Below are positions 47,303 to 54,777 of a DNA stretch of 64,000 nt, piece by piece. The position numbers were made by a program, and so were the translations under genes. This DNA comes from an uncultured Christensenella sp. (GTDB taxonomy: Bacteria; Bacillota; Clostridia; Christensenellales; Borkfalkiaceae): NCBI GenBank assembly GCA_910585785.1, contig CAJUEV010000002.1, positions 51,226 to 115,225 on the forward strand, in the 5' to 3' direction. The first letter of the stretch is position 1, and the number at the start of each line of letters is the position of its first letter. The notes under the pieces are model-generated. The model saw nothing but the letters and a program-made list of their open reading frames with translations, had not been told where the DNA came from and made no database searches.

Positions 47303-47518
47303 ATGAACAACTACGGCGAAGCCATTAAATATCAACGCGAACTTGCAGGCATATCTATATTGGAACTTTCCAAAAAAATAGGCACATCCCATCAGAATAT
47401 AAGCCGTTGGGAACGCGGAGAAGTTACGCCAAGCATCGATTTTTGCGTTAAACTTGCGAACTTTTACGGCATATCCCTGGACGAATTGATAGGCAGGGAT
47501 ATTAAAACTCCGTCATAA
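47303..47518 (+). CDS. XRE-family regulator, first copy of tandem pair
   Basis: A 71-residue Cro/C1-type regulator. The start is 47303 (MNNYGEAIKYQRELAG) with GCGGAG 9 nt before it; an earlier ATG at 47246 lies in the operator. The helix-turn-helix is about residues 18-40 with the recognition helix SHQNISRW, and the C-terminal dimer segment DFCVKLANFYGISLDELIGRDIKTPS is almost the same as in the next gene. It presumably binds the palindromes at 47236-47281. Confidence 0.9.
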   Translation: MNNYGEAIKYQRELAGISILELSKKIGTSHQNISRWERGEVTPSIDFCVKLANFYGISLDELIGRDIKTPS

Positions 47519-47748
47519 AATTGTATTTACGGAGAAATATTATGGTAAGCATTGGAGAGGCTTTAAAATATCAAAGAGAAGCGGCAAAATTAACTCAGCG
47601 ACAGCTGGCAAAAGAAACGGGTATCACCCAAGTAAACATATGCCGTTGGGAACGCGGAGAAGTATTGCCAAGCATTGACTTTTGCGTTAAACTTGCGGAC
47701 TTTTACGGCATATCCCTGGACGAATTGATAGGCAGGGATATTAAAACT
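47401..47748 (+). repeat. Tandem near-identical 3' halves of the two XRE genes
   Basis: 47402-47508 and 47642-47748, offset exactly 240 bp, differ at six of 107 positions, and the last 50 bp (47459-47508 and 47699-47748) are identical. This suggests a recent duplication or local gene conversion limited to the dimerisation half. Confidence 0.88.
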
Positions 47749-47751
47749 TAA
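47542..47751 (+). CDS. XRE-family regulator, second copy of tandem pair
   Basis: A 69-residue paralog of the preceding gene, 23 nt downstream, with GGAG 7 nt before ATG 47542. Its recognition helix reads TQVNICRW instead of SHQNISRW, while the C-terminal dimer-type half is nearly identical (DFCVKLADFYGISLDELIGRDIKT). At the DNA level the 3' ends are about 94% identical over 107 bp, including 50 identical bases, whereas the 5' halves are well diverged. It could form heterodimers with its neighbour and recognise a different half-site. Confidence 0.9.
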   Translation: MVSIGEALKYQREAAKLTQRQLAKETGITQVNICRWERGEVLPSIDFCVKLADFYGISLDELIGRDIKT

Positions 47752-47760
47752 ACACAGACA

Positions 47761-47802
47761 AGCGCCCCCGCTTGCGGAAAAAATACCGCAAGCGGGGGCG
47801 CT
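47761..47802. terminator. Bidirectional hairpin between the XRE pair and the first LRR gene
   Basis: A 17-bp perfect stem (AGCGCCCCCGCTTGCGG and its complement) with an 8-nt loop. There is no long T tract on either side. Very stable; likely the shared end of the convergent transcripts. Confidence 0.75.
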
Positions 47803-47817
47803 AAACTTATAACAATT

Positions 47818-48543
47818 TTATTTTGAAGGGTTAAATCCCCAGACAGGCTTAAAACGTTTTTTGAAAATCAAACCGTCGTAAACGTCCCAATTTACATTCC
47901 AGCCCTCAGGCTTTTCTTCCGCGCCGCAATAAACGGTCAGCTTTTTGTTGCCGCTTGCAAAAAACGGGGTTGCGCCAATTTTTTCAACCCCAGAAGGAAT
48001 AACCACTTCTTCAAGCGGACAGCCGTGAAAAGCGCCGTAGCCTATCGTTTTAAGGCTTTTGGGAAAAGTTACGCTTGTCAATTCCCAGCAGTCTTCAAAA
48101 GCGCTGTCGCAAATTTCTTCCAACCCTTCGGGCAAATTTATACTTTCAAGCGCACTGCACCCGCCGAAAGCGAAGTCGCCTATTTTTTTAAGGCTTTTGG
48201 GAAATATAACTTTTTTTAAATCGCCGCAATACCAAAAGGTACTTTGGCTGATTTCGGCAAGCCCTTCCCGCAACTCCACTTCTTCAATGCCCTTGCACTC
48301 GTAAAAAGCAAGTTCCATATCCTTTATTGAAGCGGGTATAATAACTTTTTTCAAATTTTCGCAATCGCTTACGGCGTTTTCGCATATCTTTTCAACACCT
48401 TCGCAAATTTCAAGCACTTCCAAATTTTCGCACATAAAAAAAGCGTACTCGCCTATTTCGGTTACGCCGTCGGGCACAATAACGTGTTTTTCTTCGCCCG
48501 TATAATGCGTCAACACTCCGTTTTCAATAGTAAAACCGTCCAT
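47818..48543 (-). CDS. BspA-type leucine-rich repeat protein, short
   Basis: A 241-residue protein of repeated BspA-type LRRs (LRR_5), about eight repeats of the form IPxSVxxIGxxAFxxCxxLxxVxxPxG, seen for example as GVTEIGEYAFFMCENLEVLEICEG. Start 48543 has AGGAG 7 nt upstream; the reading to 48603 has no such site. It opens with a cap MDGFTIENGVLTHYTGEEKHVIVPDGV and ends VFGWNVNWDVYDGLIF-type cap. No signal peptide, membrane segment or anchor is visible, so it may be cytoplasmic or exported by a non-classical route. Function unknown; BspA LRR proteins otherwise act in adhesion and protein binding. It follows the longer paralog by 66 nt. Confidence 0.88.
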   Translation of the reverse strand: MDGFTIENGVLTHYTGEEKHVIVPDGVTEIGEYAFFMCENLEVLEICEGVEKICENAVSDCENLKKVIIPASIKDMELAFYECKGIEEVELREGLAEISQSTFWYCGDLKKVIFPKSLKKIGDFAFGGCSALESINLPEGLEEICDSAFEDCWELTSVTFPKSLKTIGYGAFHGCPLEEVVIPSGVEKIGATPFFASGNKKLTVYCGAEEKPEGWNVNWDVYDGLIFKKRFKPVWGFNPSK

Positions 48544-48609
48544 TTCATTCTCCTGAAAATCGCCAATCCGCCGAATTATATCATAGCGCTTATAAAAAGG
48601 CAACTTGTT

Positions 48610-49683
48610 TTAATCTGCCTTTACCTTGTTGACTCGCAGCGGAACCGCACCGTCCTCGTAAACGTCCCAACCGTCAGCCCACTCGTTTGTCCGCGCCCCT
48701 TTCGCAACAAAAACGGTAACGTTTTGACAGCCTTTAAATAAATTGCCGCCCACATATACTATACTTTCGGACAAATTTACGCTTTTTAATGCGGAGCACC
48801 CCGAAAACACTCCCTCGCCAAGGGCTATCAAACCTTCCGGCAATTTAACCTCCACAAGGTTTTTACAGTGTTTAAACGCAAAGTCGCCTATTTTTTCAAG
48901 CCCTTGCGGCAGGACGACTTTTTTTATATTATCGTTATCAAAAGCAAACTCTTTTATCGCTTTCACTCCCGCGGGTACTACGACGGTTTCCGCCTTGCCG
49001 TAATAATGTTCAAGCACGCCGTCTTCTATAACCCAATCGTCCGCTTCGCTCAAAACTTCCGCGTCCTTGTACTTTGTGCGGATAATCTGCGTTTCTTCTT
49101 CAAAGGCAACGTCCTCTATATTCTGAATATGATAGGGAATATTCGCTGTTTTAAGCCGTTTGCAACCATAAAAACTCATTTCGCCCACTGTAATTACAGT
49201 TTTGGGTATTTTTATTGTTTGAAGGCTTTTACACTTGCAAAAAGCAAACTCGCCTATTCTTTCCAACCCTTCGGGCAGAGTTATTTCTTTTAGTTTTACG
49301 CATTCGGAAAAAGCGCCGTCGCCAAGTTTTTTAAGGCTTTCGGACAGCGCGACTTCACGCAGAGAAGAACACTCCGAAAAGGCGTTCGCCCCGATTGTTT
49401 TTATGCCCTGCGGCAAAATAATTTGTTTTAATTTACGGCATTTATAAAAGGCGTATTCGCCTATTTTTTCAATTGTTTCCGGCAAAACCACTTCGCGCAG
49501 GTTGGTACATTGCGCAAACGCGTCGCCGCCTATAACTTTTACGCCGTGCGGCACCGCTACGCGCATAACTTTTTTGTTCATAAAAAACGCGTCGTCTATT
49601 TCCGTAACCCCGTCCGGTACGGTGACGTATTTTTCGCTGCCGACATAGTCCGTAAGGCTTGTCCCTTCTATTGTAAAATCCAT
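48610..49683 (-). CDS. BspA-type leucine-rich repeat protein, two-module
   Basis: A 357-residue protein of tandem LRR_5 repeats. It carries two starting caps: MDFTIEGTSLTDYVGSEKYVTVPDGV at residues 1-26 and WVIEDGVLEHYYGKAETVVVPAGV at 217-240, so it looks like two BspA modules joined, the second one related in its cap to the first and to the neighbouring gene. Between them lies a bridging segment (EEETQIIRTKYKDAEVLSEADD) at about 195-216. GGAG precedes ATG 49683. No signal peptide is visible. It is downstream of the M19 dipeptidase by 1 nt (translational coupling) and upstream of the shorter LRR gene, so all three may be cotranscribed. Confidence 0.88.
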   Translation of the reverse strand: MDFTIEGTSLTDYVGSEKYVTVPDGVTEIDDAFFMNKKVMRVAVPHGVKVIGGDAFAQCTNLREVVLPETIEKIGEYAFYKCRKLKQIILPQGIKTIGANAFSECSSLREVALSESLKKLGDGAFSECVKLKEITLPEGLERIGEFAFCKCKSLQTIKIPKTVITVGEMSFYGCKRLKTANIPYHIQNIEDVAFEEETQIIRTKYKDAEVLSEADDWVIEDGVLEHYYGKAETVVVPAGVKAIKEFAFDNDNIKKVVLPQGLEKIGDFAFKHCKNLVEVKLPEGLIALGEGVFSGCSALKSVNLSESIVYVGGNLFKGCQNVTVFVAKGARTNEWADGWDVYEDGAVPLRVNKVKAD

Positions 49684-49684
49684 A

Positions 49685-50644
49685 TTATTCTCCGCAAACG
49701 TCCTTAAATACCCGCAAAAAGTTTTTATAAAGCAGTTTTTCCGCTATTTTGCCGCTTATGCCGCGGTCTGAAAGATAGTTGAAAAGATTAGGCAATTTTG
49801 CGCAGTCTTCCAGCCCCGCGCAAGGCGGAATGCCGTCAAAGTCGCCGCCCAGCGCCACAACGTCCTCTCCCCCGACGTTTATAATATGCGAAATGTGGCG
49901 GTAAACCTCGTCAAAAGTTTGCGCGGCAGTAGTGCCCGAACCTAAAAAATCTTTGCAGAAATTTACGCCGACAACCCCGCCGCAATCCGCAATCATTTTA
50001 ATTTGCTCGTCCGTCAGGTTGCGGCTTACGTTGCACACCTCAGCCGCGTTCGAATGACTGGCTACAACGGGGGTTTTGCGGTTTTGCAAAATTTCTTCCG
50101 CGCCGCCGTCCGAAAGGTGCGATAAGTCTATAATAATTTTAAGACTGTCCAGCGCTTCAACCGCTTTTCTGCCCGCAGTTTTAAGCCCGCGCCTTTCACG
50201 TTTTTCAAACTTAGGCAAGCCGTTTTCAAAAACAATATTCGGGTAAGCAAACTCGTTTTCGAAGTTCCACACAAGCGAAGCCATTTTGACGCCCTTTTCC
50301 GCCAGAGAAAACAGCCTGTCCGTGTCCCCGTGCAAAAACCCCAGGTTTTCCACCGTCAAAACAGCGCCCGTCCTTTGCCCGTTTACGCACGCGGCAAGGT
50401 CGGCGGCGGTGGTTACCGAAACAAGTTTTTCGGCGCCGCTTTCAAGCGTGTTTTTGTAATAATTAAAACTTTCGTCAAAAAAAGCGGCGGCGGAATCGCC
50501 CTGCGTAAATATGGCAAAGCATTGCGCCGCGCATCCGCTTTTTTCAAGGTTTTTCACACTGCTTTGCAAACTTCCGTCAAAAAAACTTTTACCGCTTTTC
50601 AAACTTTCGGTCAGCGTGTCGCAGTGCATATCGAAGTATTTCAT
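49685..50644 (-). CDS. Membrane dipeptidase (peptidase family M19)
   Basis: A zinc dipeptidase of 319 residues. It has the metal-binding HxD at the start (DMHCDTLTES, residues 5-14), an ENL segment (VENLGFLHGD) and the SH motifs SHLSDGGAEEIL and VVASHSNAAEVCNVSRNLTDEQIK, standard for M19. Relatives cleave dipeptides including D-amino acid and beta-lactam-like bonds; a peptidoglycan-recycling or general role is possible. It has no signal peptide despite the family name, so it is cytoplasmic. The next gene on the minus strand is the long LRR protein, only 1 nt away. Upstream is thiN with a 61-nt gap. Confidence 0.9.
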   Translation of the reverse strand: MKYFDMHCDTLTESLKSGKSFFDGSLQSSVKNLEKSGCAAQCFAIFTQGDSAAAFFDESFNYYKNTLESGAEKLVSVTTAADLAACVNGQRTGAVLTVENLGFLHGDTDRLFSLAEKGVKMASLVWNFENEFAYPNIVFENGLPKFEKRERRGLKTAGRKAVEALDSLKIIIDLSHLSDGGAEEILQNRKTPVVASHSNAAEVCNVSRNLTDEQIKMIADCGGVVGVNFCKDFLGSGTTAAQTFDEVYRHISHIINVGGEDVVALGGDFDGIPPCAGLEDCAKLPNLFNYLSDRGISGKIAEKLLYKNFLRVFKDVCGE

Positions 50645-50705
50645 TTCCTTAAAAGCAACCTCAAAATTTTTCTTATGGGTTTAGGCGGTTTTATACAGAT
50701 TATTG

Positions 50706-51308
50706 TCATACTTCCCCCAGATTGATTATAAATAGGGCCGTGCCTTTTACGGTTAAACACGCGCTTTCGCTTTCGACTATGTTTGAAATTCCCCTGCACT
50801 CGCCGTAAGACAACGTTGCGGGATATTCGTATTTAAGCCCCTTACTACCCATTATATGCACCGTACCGCCGAAAGGTAACACAGAAATGGTTTTTTTATT
50901 GTAATTTCCCAAAAAAACGGAGCCTGTCCCCGCGAATATGCGGGAGTTTTCGGTTATAAGCGAACAGTTTACCCCGCGTGCAAACGCCTTGTAAACAAGT
51001 TGCAAATTACCCAGAAAATGGTCCTCTCTGCCCCCGCCTCCGCCGTAAATTTCTATTTCGGTCACGCCCTTTTCAAGAAGTTTTTCCAGCGCTATTTCCC
51101 CGTCGGTAAAATTTTTTTCGGCGGGATAAACTTCATCGGGCAACGGATAGGGCACTTCGTCAAGACTGTCGAAATCGCCCAAATTTTTGTCTATTCTCAG
51201 TTTACCTTTCGCCCATCTGTACGCGCCGTCGCAGCAGTACACAAGCGCGCCGCAATCGTCTATTTTTTCCGCGTACGGCTCTCCGTTTAAAAGAATTATC
51301 CCCTTCAT
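50706..51308 (-). CDS. thiN: Thiamine pyrophosphokinase
   Basis: ThiN transfers pyrophosphate from ATP to thiamine, completing the salvage route of ThiT. The 200-residue protein (ATG 51308) has the GDFDSL motif at 44-49 and the signature AEKNFTDGEIALEKLLEKG, followed by GGGGGREDHFLGNLQL and a C-terminal beta domain ending VKGTALFIINLG. The longer reading to 51626 lies inside rpe and is rejected. The ATG overlaps the rpe stop as ATGA, the conserved rpe-thiN pair. Thiamine salvage in this window thus spans thiT and thiN. Confidence 0.94.
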   Translation of the reverse strand: MKGIILLNGEPYAEKIDDCGALVYCCDGAYRWAKGKLRIDKNLGDFDSLDEVPYPLPDEVYPAEKNFTDGEIALEKLLEKGVTEIEIYGGGGGREDHFLGNLQLVYKAFARGVNCSLITENSRIFAGTGSVFLGNYNKKTISVLPFGGTVHIMGSKGLKYEYPATLSYGECRGISNIVESESACLTVKGTALFIINLGEV

Positions 51309-51970
51309 TTTTTTAAGTTGGCAATGGTTGCCGTCATATTTTGCGCTTTGAAAACGGTAGAGCCCGCTACAAGCACGTTTGCGCCAGCCGCGCGTATTTG
51401 CGCCGCGTTTTCTTCCGTAACCCCGCCGTCGATTTCTATATCCATATCCGCTTTGCCAATTTTGATTGCGTACGCGCGGGCTTTTTTTACTTTTTCCAGA
51501 ACCTCGGGTATAAACTTCTGTCCGCCGTAACCGGGATATACCGACATAAGCAAGACCATATCGCACAGCGGAAACACGTCGTAAATTTTTTCTACCGGAA
51601 CGTCGGGATTGACCACCGCCCCGCACTTTACGCCGTATGATTTTATAAGTTCAAGCGTTTCCTTCAAATACGTTTCCGAAATTTCCGCGCACGCCTTGTA
51701 ATGCACGGTTATAATGTCGGCGCCCGCTTCCGCAAAAAACTTTATCTGCGTTTTGGGATGCGCAATCATCAGGTGCGCGTCCAGCGGAAGTTTTGTAAGC
51801 GGGCGGATATTTTTTATCATTTGCCCGCCGAACGTAATCGGCTCGACAAAAGTTCCGTCCATAACGTCGCAATGAATTAAATCCGCGCCGCACTTTTCAA
51901 GTTTTTTAACCGCTTCGCCCATCGCCGAAAAATCGGCGGAAAGTATTGAAGGCGCTATTTTAGTTTGCAT
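51305..51970 (-). CDS. rpe: Ribulose-phosphate 3-epimerase
   Basis: Rpe interconverts ribulose 5-phosphate and xylulose 5-phosphate in the pentose phosphate pathway. The 221-residue TIM-barrel protein has the catalytic Asp in the HCDVMDGTFVEPITFG motif, HLMIAHP with metal-binding His, and the second Asp in IDGGV. It overlaps the upstream P-loop gene by 11 nt and the downstream thiN by 4 nt; translation of all three is likely coupled. Confidence 0.97.
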   Translation of the reverse strand: MQTKIAPSILSADFSAMGEAVKKLEKCGADLIHCDVMDGTFVEPITFGGQMIKNIRPLTKLPLDAHLMIAHPKTQIKFFAEAGADIITVHYKACAEISETYLKETLELIKSYGVKCGAVVNPDVPVEKIYDVFPLCDMVLLMSVYPGYGGQKFIPEVLEKVKKARAYAIKIGKADMDIEIDGGVTEENAAQIRAAGANVLVAGSTVFKAQNMTATIANLKK

Positions 51971-52427
51971 AAGTACCTCTTATTTTCAAAATCAAATCCG
52001 CATAGTTTTCGGCGTTTTCGTAATGAAAGTTATGCGCCTCGTTATCGAACGCGCCGTGATTTTTTTCAAGCATAGCCTCAACGGGCGGGGGAAGATTGCC
52101 GCGCATTCTAGCGGCAAAACGCTGCTTTATAACCGACAACTCCGCCGTAACTAAAATTTTGAAGCATTTTTCAGGGAGCAAATCCAAATGGATTTTTTCC
52201 GAAATTATATAAATTATGTTTCCTCCGCCGATAGCCTCGCCCGCCGCTGCTTTTGCGTCAGCCGCCGCGCAAAGTTTTTCTTTAAAAATTTTTTCGGCTT
52301 CAAACGCGCTTTTCGCAAGCCGCAAATAATCTTTCCCGGTGTAAATTTCTCCGTCAAACTCAACCTTCAATTTTTCGGCAAGGGTCGATTTGCCCGTGCA
52401 GTTTTCACCGAATATCGCTATTACCAT
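51960..52427 (-). CDS. P-loop nucleotide kinase-like protein, unidentified
   Basis: A 155-residue protein with a Walker A GENCTGKST at 7-15 and an overall small-kinase shape, with a LID-like region around RFAARMRGNLPPPVEAML. It resembles bacterial P-loop kinases (cytidylate or shikimate kinase class), but I cannot tell which. It lies between rlmN and rpe, at the location that in many Bacillota is held by prpC, prkC (Ser/Thr phosphatase and kinase) and rsgA. It overlaps rpe by 11 nt and rlmN by 23 nt. A nucleotide- or sugar-phosphate kinase for the pentose or thiamine pathway is possible but not supported by specific residues. Confidence 0.8.
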   Translation of the reverse strand: MVIAIFGENCTGKSTLAEKLKVEFDGEIYTGKDYLRLAKSAFEAEKIFKEKLCAAADAKAAAGEAIGGGNIIYIISEKIHLDLLPEKCFKILVTAELSVIKQRFAARMRGNLPPPVEAMLEKNHGAFDNEAHNFHYENAENYADLILKIRGTYAN

Positions 52428-53478
52428 TGTTTTTATCCTCTTTTTGTTCCTTCAAACGGCTTGCCCTGAGTTGCCCGCACGCGCCGCCTATGTCGGCGCC
52501 AATCTGCCGCCGCAGCGTGGCGGAAAGCCCGCCTTTTTCCAACAGTCCCAAAAAACGGTACGCCTGTTTTTCGGTTACGGTGTTAAGGTTGCGTTCCTTT
52601 ACCTCGTTCAGTCTAATTAAATTTACGTGACAGGGCTTGCCCTTCAACAGTGAAATAAGCCCGTCCGCGTGCTCCTTTTCGCAATTTTCGCCCGCAATAA
52701 GCGAATACTCGAAAATGTACCTTCTGCCCGTCTTTTCAAAATAGTACCCGCAGGCTTTCAAAATTTCGTCAATGGAATACTTTTTTGCAACGGGCATAGT
52801 GCGGGCGCGCCCTTCGTCCGTCGTCTGGTGAAGGGAAATCGTAAGGTTTAGGGGTATATTTTCTTCTGCAAGCGCGTAAATTTTGGGGACTAGTCCGCAG
52901 GTGGAAAGCGAAATATTTCTGGCGGAAATATTTATTCCCCCTTCCGCCGTAACGTTGCGCAAAAATTTTATTACGTTGTCGTAATTGTCAAGCGGCTCGC
53001 CGCTGCCCATCAAAACAAGGTTTGTCACCGCGCGGTTTTTGTCCGTTCCGCCGTGCAGGGCGTTTATCGCAAGCACCTGACAAAGTATTTCGCCCGCGGT
53101 AAGGTTGCGTACAAGTCCGCCAAGCGTGCTGGCGCAAAATTTGCAGCCCATACGGCAGCCCACCTGAGTGGAAACGCACTGCGTGTTGCCGTACTTGTAC
53201 TTCATAAAAACGCCTTCTATCAAGTTTCCGTCGGCAAGTCTGAAAAGATATTTTTCCGTTCCGTCGGAGGAAGTAAACGTCTGCTCTATCACAATAGGCT
53301 CGTTTTCAAATTCCTCGCAAAGCCTGCCGCGCAGTTCCGCCGAAACGTTTATTTCGCTAAGTTTTTTGCCGCGCATAACCGCGCCGTAAATTTGTTGCGC
53401 GCGAAACTTTTTTTCTCCGTAAGAAAGTATTAAATTTTCAAGTTCTTCAAAACTTAAATCCTGTAAAATTTTTTTCAT
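52405..53478 (-). CDS. rlmN: 23S rRNA (adenine2503-C2)/tRNA A37 methyltransferase RlmN
   Basis: RlmN is a radical-SAM methyltransferase acting on A2503 of 23S rRNA and A37 of some tRNAs. The 357-residue protein has the 4Fe-4S motif C108-x3-C112-x2-C115 (CRMGCKFC) and the GSGEPLDNYDNV and LAISLH-type (LNLTISLHQTTDEGRA) segments. The C-terminal catalytic cysteine lies in GGACGQL. It has a charged tail (KEQKEDKNNGNSDIR) that overlaps the next gene by 23 nt. Order def-fmt-rsmB-rlmN is standard. Confidence 0.96.
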   Translation of the reverse strand: MKKILQDLSFEELENLILSYGEKKFRAQQIYGAVMRGKKLSEINVSAELRGRLCEEFENEPIVIEQTFTSSDGTEKYLFRLADGNLIEGVFMKYKYGNTQCVSTQVGCRMGCKFCASTLGGLVRNLTAGEILCQVLAINALHGGTDKNRAVTNLVLMGSGEPLDNYDNVIKFLRNVTAEGGINISARNISLSTCGLVPKIYALAEENIPLNLTISLHQTTDEGRARTMPVAKKYSIDEILKACGYYFEKTGRRYIFEYSLIAGENCEKEHADGLISLLKGKPCHVNLIRLNEVKERNLNTVTEKQAYRFLGLLEKGGLSATLRRQIGADIGGACGQLRASRLKEQKEDKNNGNSDIR

Positions 53479-53553
53479 AAACTTAAAAGCCGCAAGCGGT
53501 TTTTGATTGCGCGGAAGTCAGTCCGCTGCAAAATCACGTCCCGCCCGTCTTTT

Positions 53554-54777
53554 TTATACCCGTTTTTTGAACGCCGTCAAAAAAAATCCCGCGCCAAGCG
53601 AAACGTGCGGCAAAAACTGCAAACCGAATTTGGTTTTTTTGCTGTTAAGCGGCGAGCAGGGAATATCCAAAACGTATTCCGCGTGCGCATTTAAAAATTT
53701 GTAAACCACGCTGTCGTTTTCCTCGGGCAAAACCGAACAAGTAGAGTAATACAGCGTTCCCCCGTCCTTTACGTAACGGGCGCAGTTGTCTAAAATTTTA
53801 AACTGAATTTCGTTTAAACTTTCTATGTCGCTTTCCTTGCGGAAAAGTTTTATATCGGGATTTTCGTTAATTACCCCCGTGCCCGAACAGGGCGCGTCGC
53901 ACAAAACCGCGTCGAAACGGTTTGCATAATCGGGGTTAAATACCGTGCTGTCCGCGCAGACGGCGCAAACGTTTTCCGCGCCCATACGCGTTTTATAAGC
54001 GTTTATAAGTTCGACTCTGTGCGGGTGAAGCTCGCACGCGGTAACGCTTTTAAACTTTTTTGAAAGCAAAACCGACTTTCCGCCGGGCGCCGCGCACGCG
54101 TCCAAAAGCGCTTCGCCTCCGCGCAACGCCGCGCATATAGCCACCGAACCGACGGACTGAAACGTATAGTCGCCGGAAAAAAAGTTTTCGTCGCGGACGA
54201 AGTTTTCAAATATGTAAACGTTTTCAAACGGGGTTTGCTTATGGGGCTTGCAAATATAATTTTCGGCGCCGCGCTCAAACCGCACGCAAACGCCCTCGGA
54301 CGCAGCGGATAAAATTTGCGCCGCTTCGCCCTTGTAACTTCGACGCAATTTTTTTGCCAGCCACAGCGGCGCGCTGCACTCGGCGGCAAGCCGTTCGTCC
54401 GCCTGTTGCGGCAACGGCGGAATTTTATACGAGCGCAAAAAAGCGTTGACAAACCCCGCCGCGCCCTCTTTGCCTAATTTTTTTGTAAGTTCTACTGCAA
54501 AATCAACCACCATATAGTCGTGTTTTTGCATAAACTCCAACATATACAGGGCTATTTTCAAAATTATCCTTACCGCGCTTTTGGGACTTTTGCTTGCGTT
54601 TGCGCATAAAATCCGTTCAAGATACACGTCTTTTTCAAGCACGCCGTAGCAAATTTTTACCGTGCGCGGTTTGTTAAGCGGCTCTATTGCAGTTTCCGCC
54701 AACGACTGTTTTAAAAATTTGCCCCCGCAATATACCTTTGTAAGAACCGCGTACGGGTCGTATAACGGATTAGTCAA
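53554..54777 (-). CDS. rsmB: 16S rRNA (cytosine967-C5)-methyltransferase RsmB
   Basis: RsmB makes m5C967 in 16S rRNA. The 407 residues comprise an N-terminal NusB-like domain (about 1-130) and the SAM domain with CAAPGGKS (about 230), DAPCSGTG and YYSTCS (catalytic Cys). The linkage to fmt (8-nt overlap at 54770) and rlmN is canonical. The start is an ATG with no strong Shine-Dalgarno but coupled to fmt. Confidence 0.95.
   Translation of the reverse strand: MTNPLYDPYAVLTKVYCGGKFLKQSLAETAIEPLNKPRTVKICYGVLEKDVYLERILCANASKSPKSAVRIILKIALYMLEFMQKHDYMVVDFAVELTKKLGKEGAAGFVNAFLRSYKIPPLPQQADERLAAECSAPLWLAKKLRRSYKGEAAQILSAASEGVCVRFERGAENYICKPHKQTPFENVYIFENFVRDENFFSGDYTFQSVGSVAICAALRGGEALLDACAAPGGKSVLLSKKFKSVTACELHPHRVELINAYKTRMGAENVCAVCADSTVFNPDYANRFDAVLCDAPCSGTGVINENPDIKLFRKESDIESLNEIQFKILDNCARYVKDGGTLYYSTCSVLPEENDSVVYKFLNAHAEYVLDIPCSPLNSKKTKFGLQFLPHVSLGAGFFLTAFKKRV

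Noticed and set aside
51309..51626. Longer N-terminus for thiamine pyrophosphokinase
   Set aside because: It lies inside rpe in another frame; ThiN proteins begin near MKGIIL and the ATGA overlap fits.
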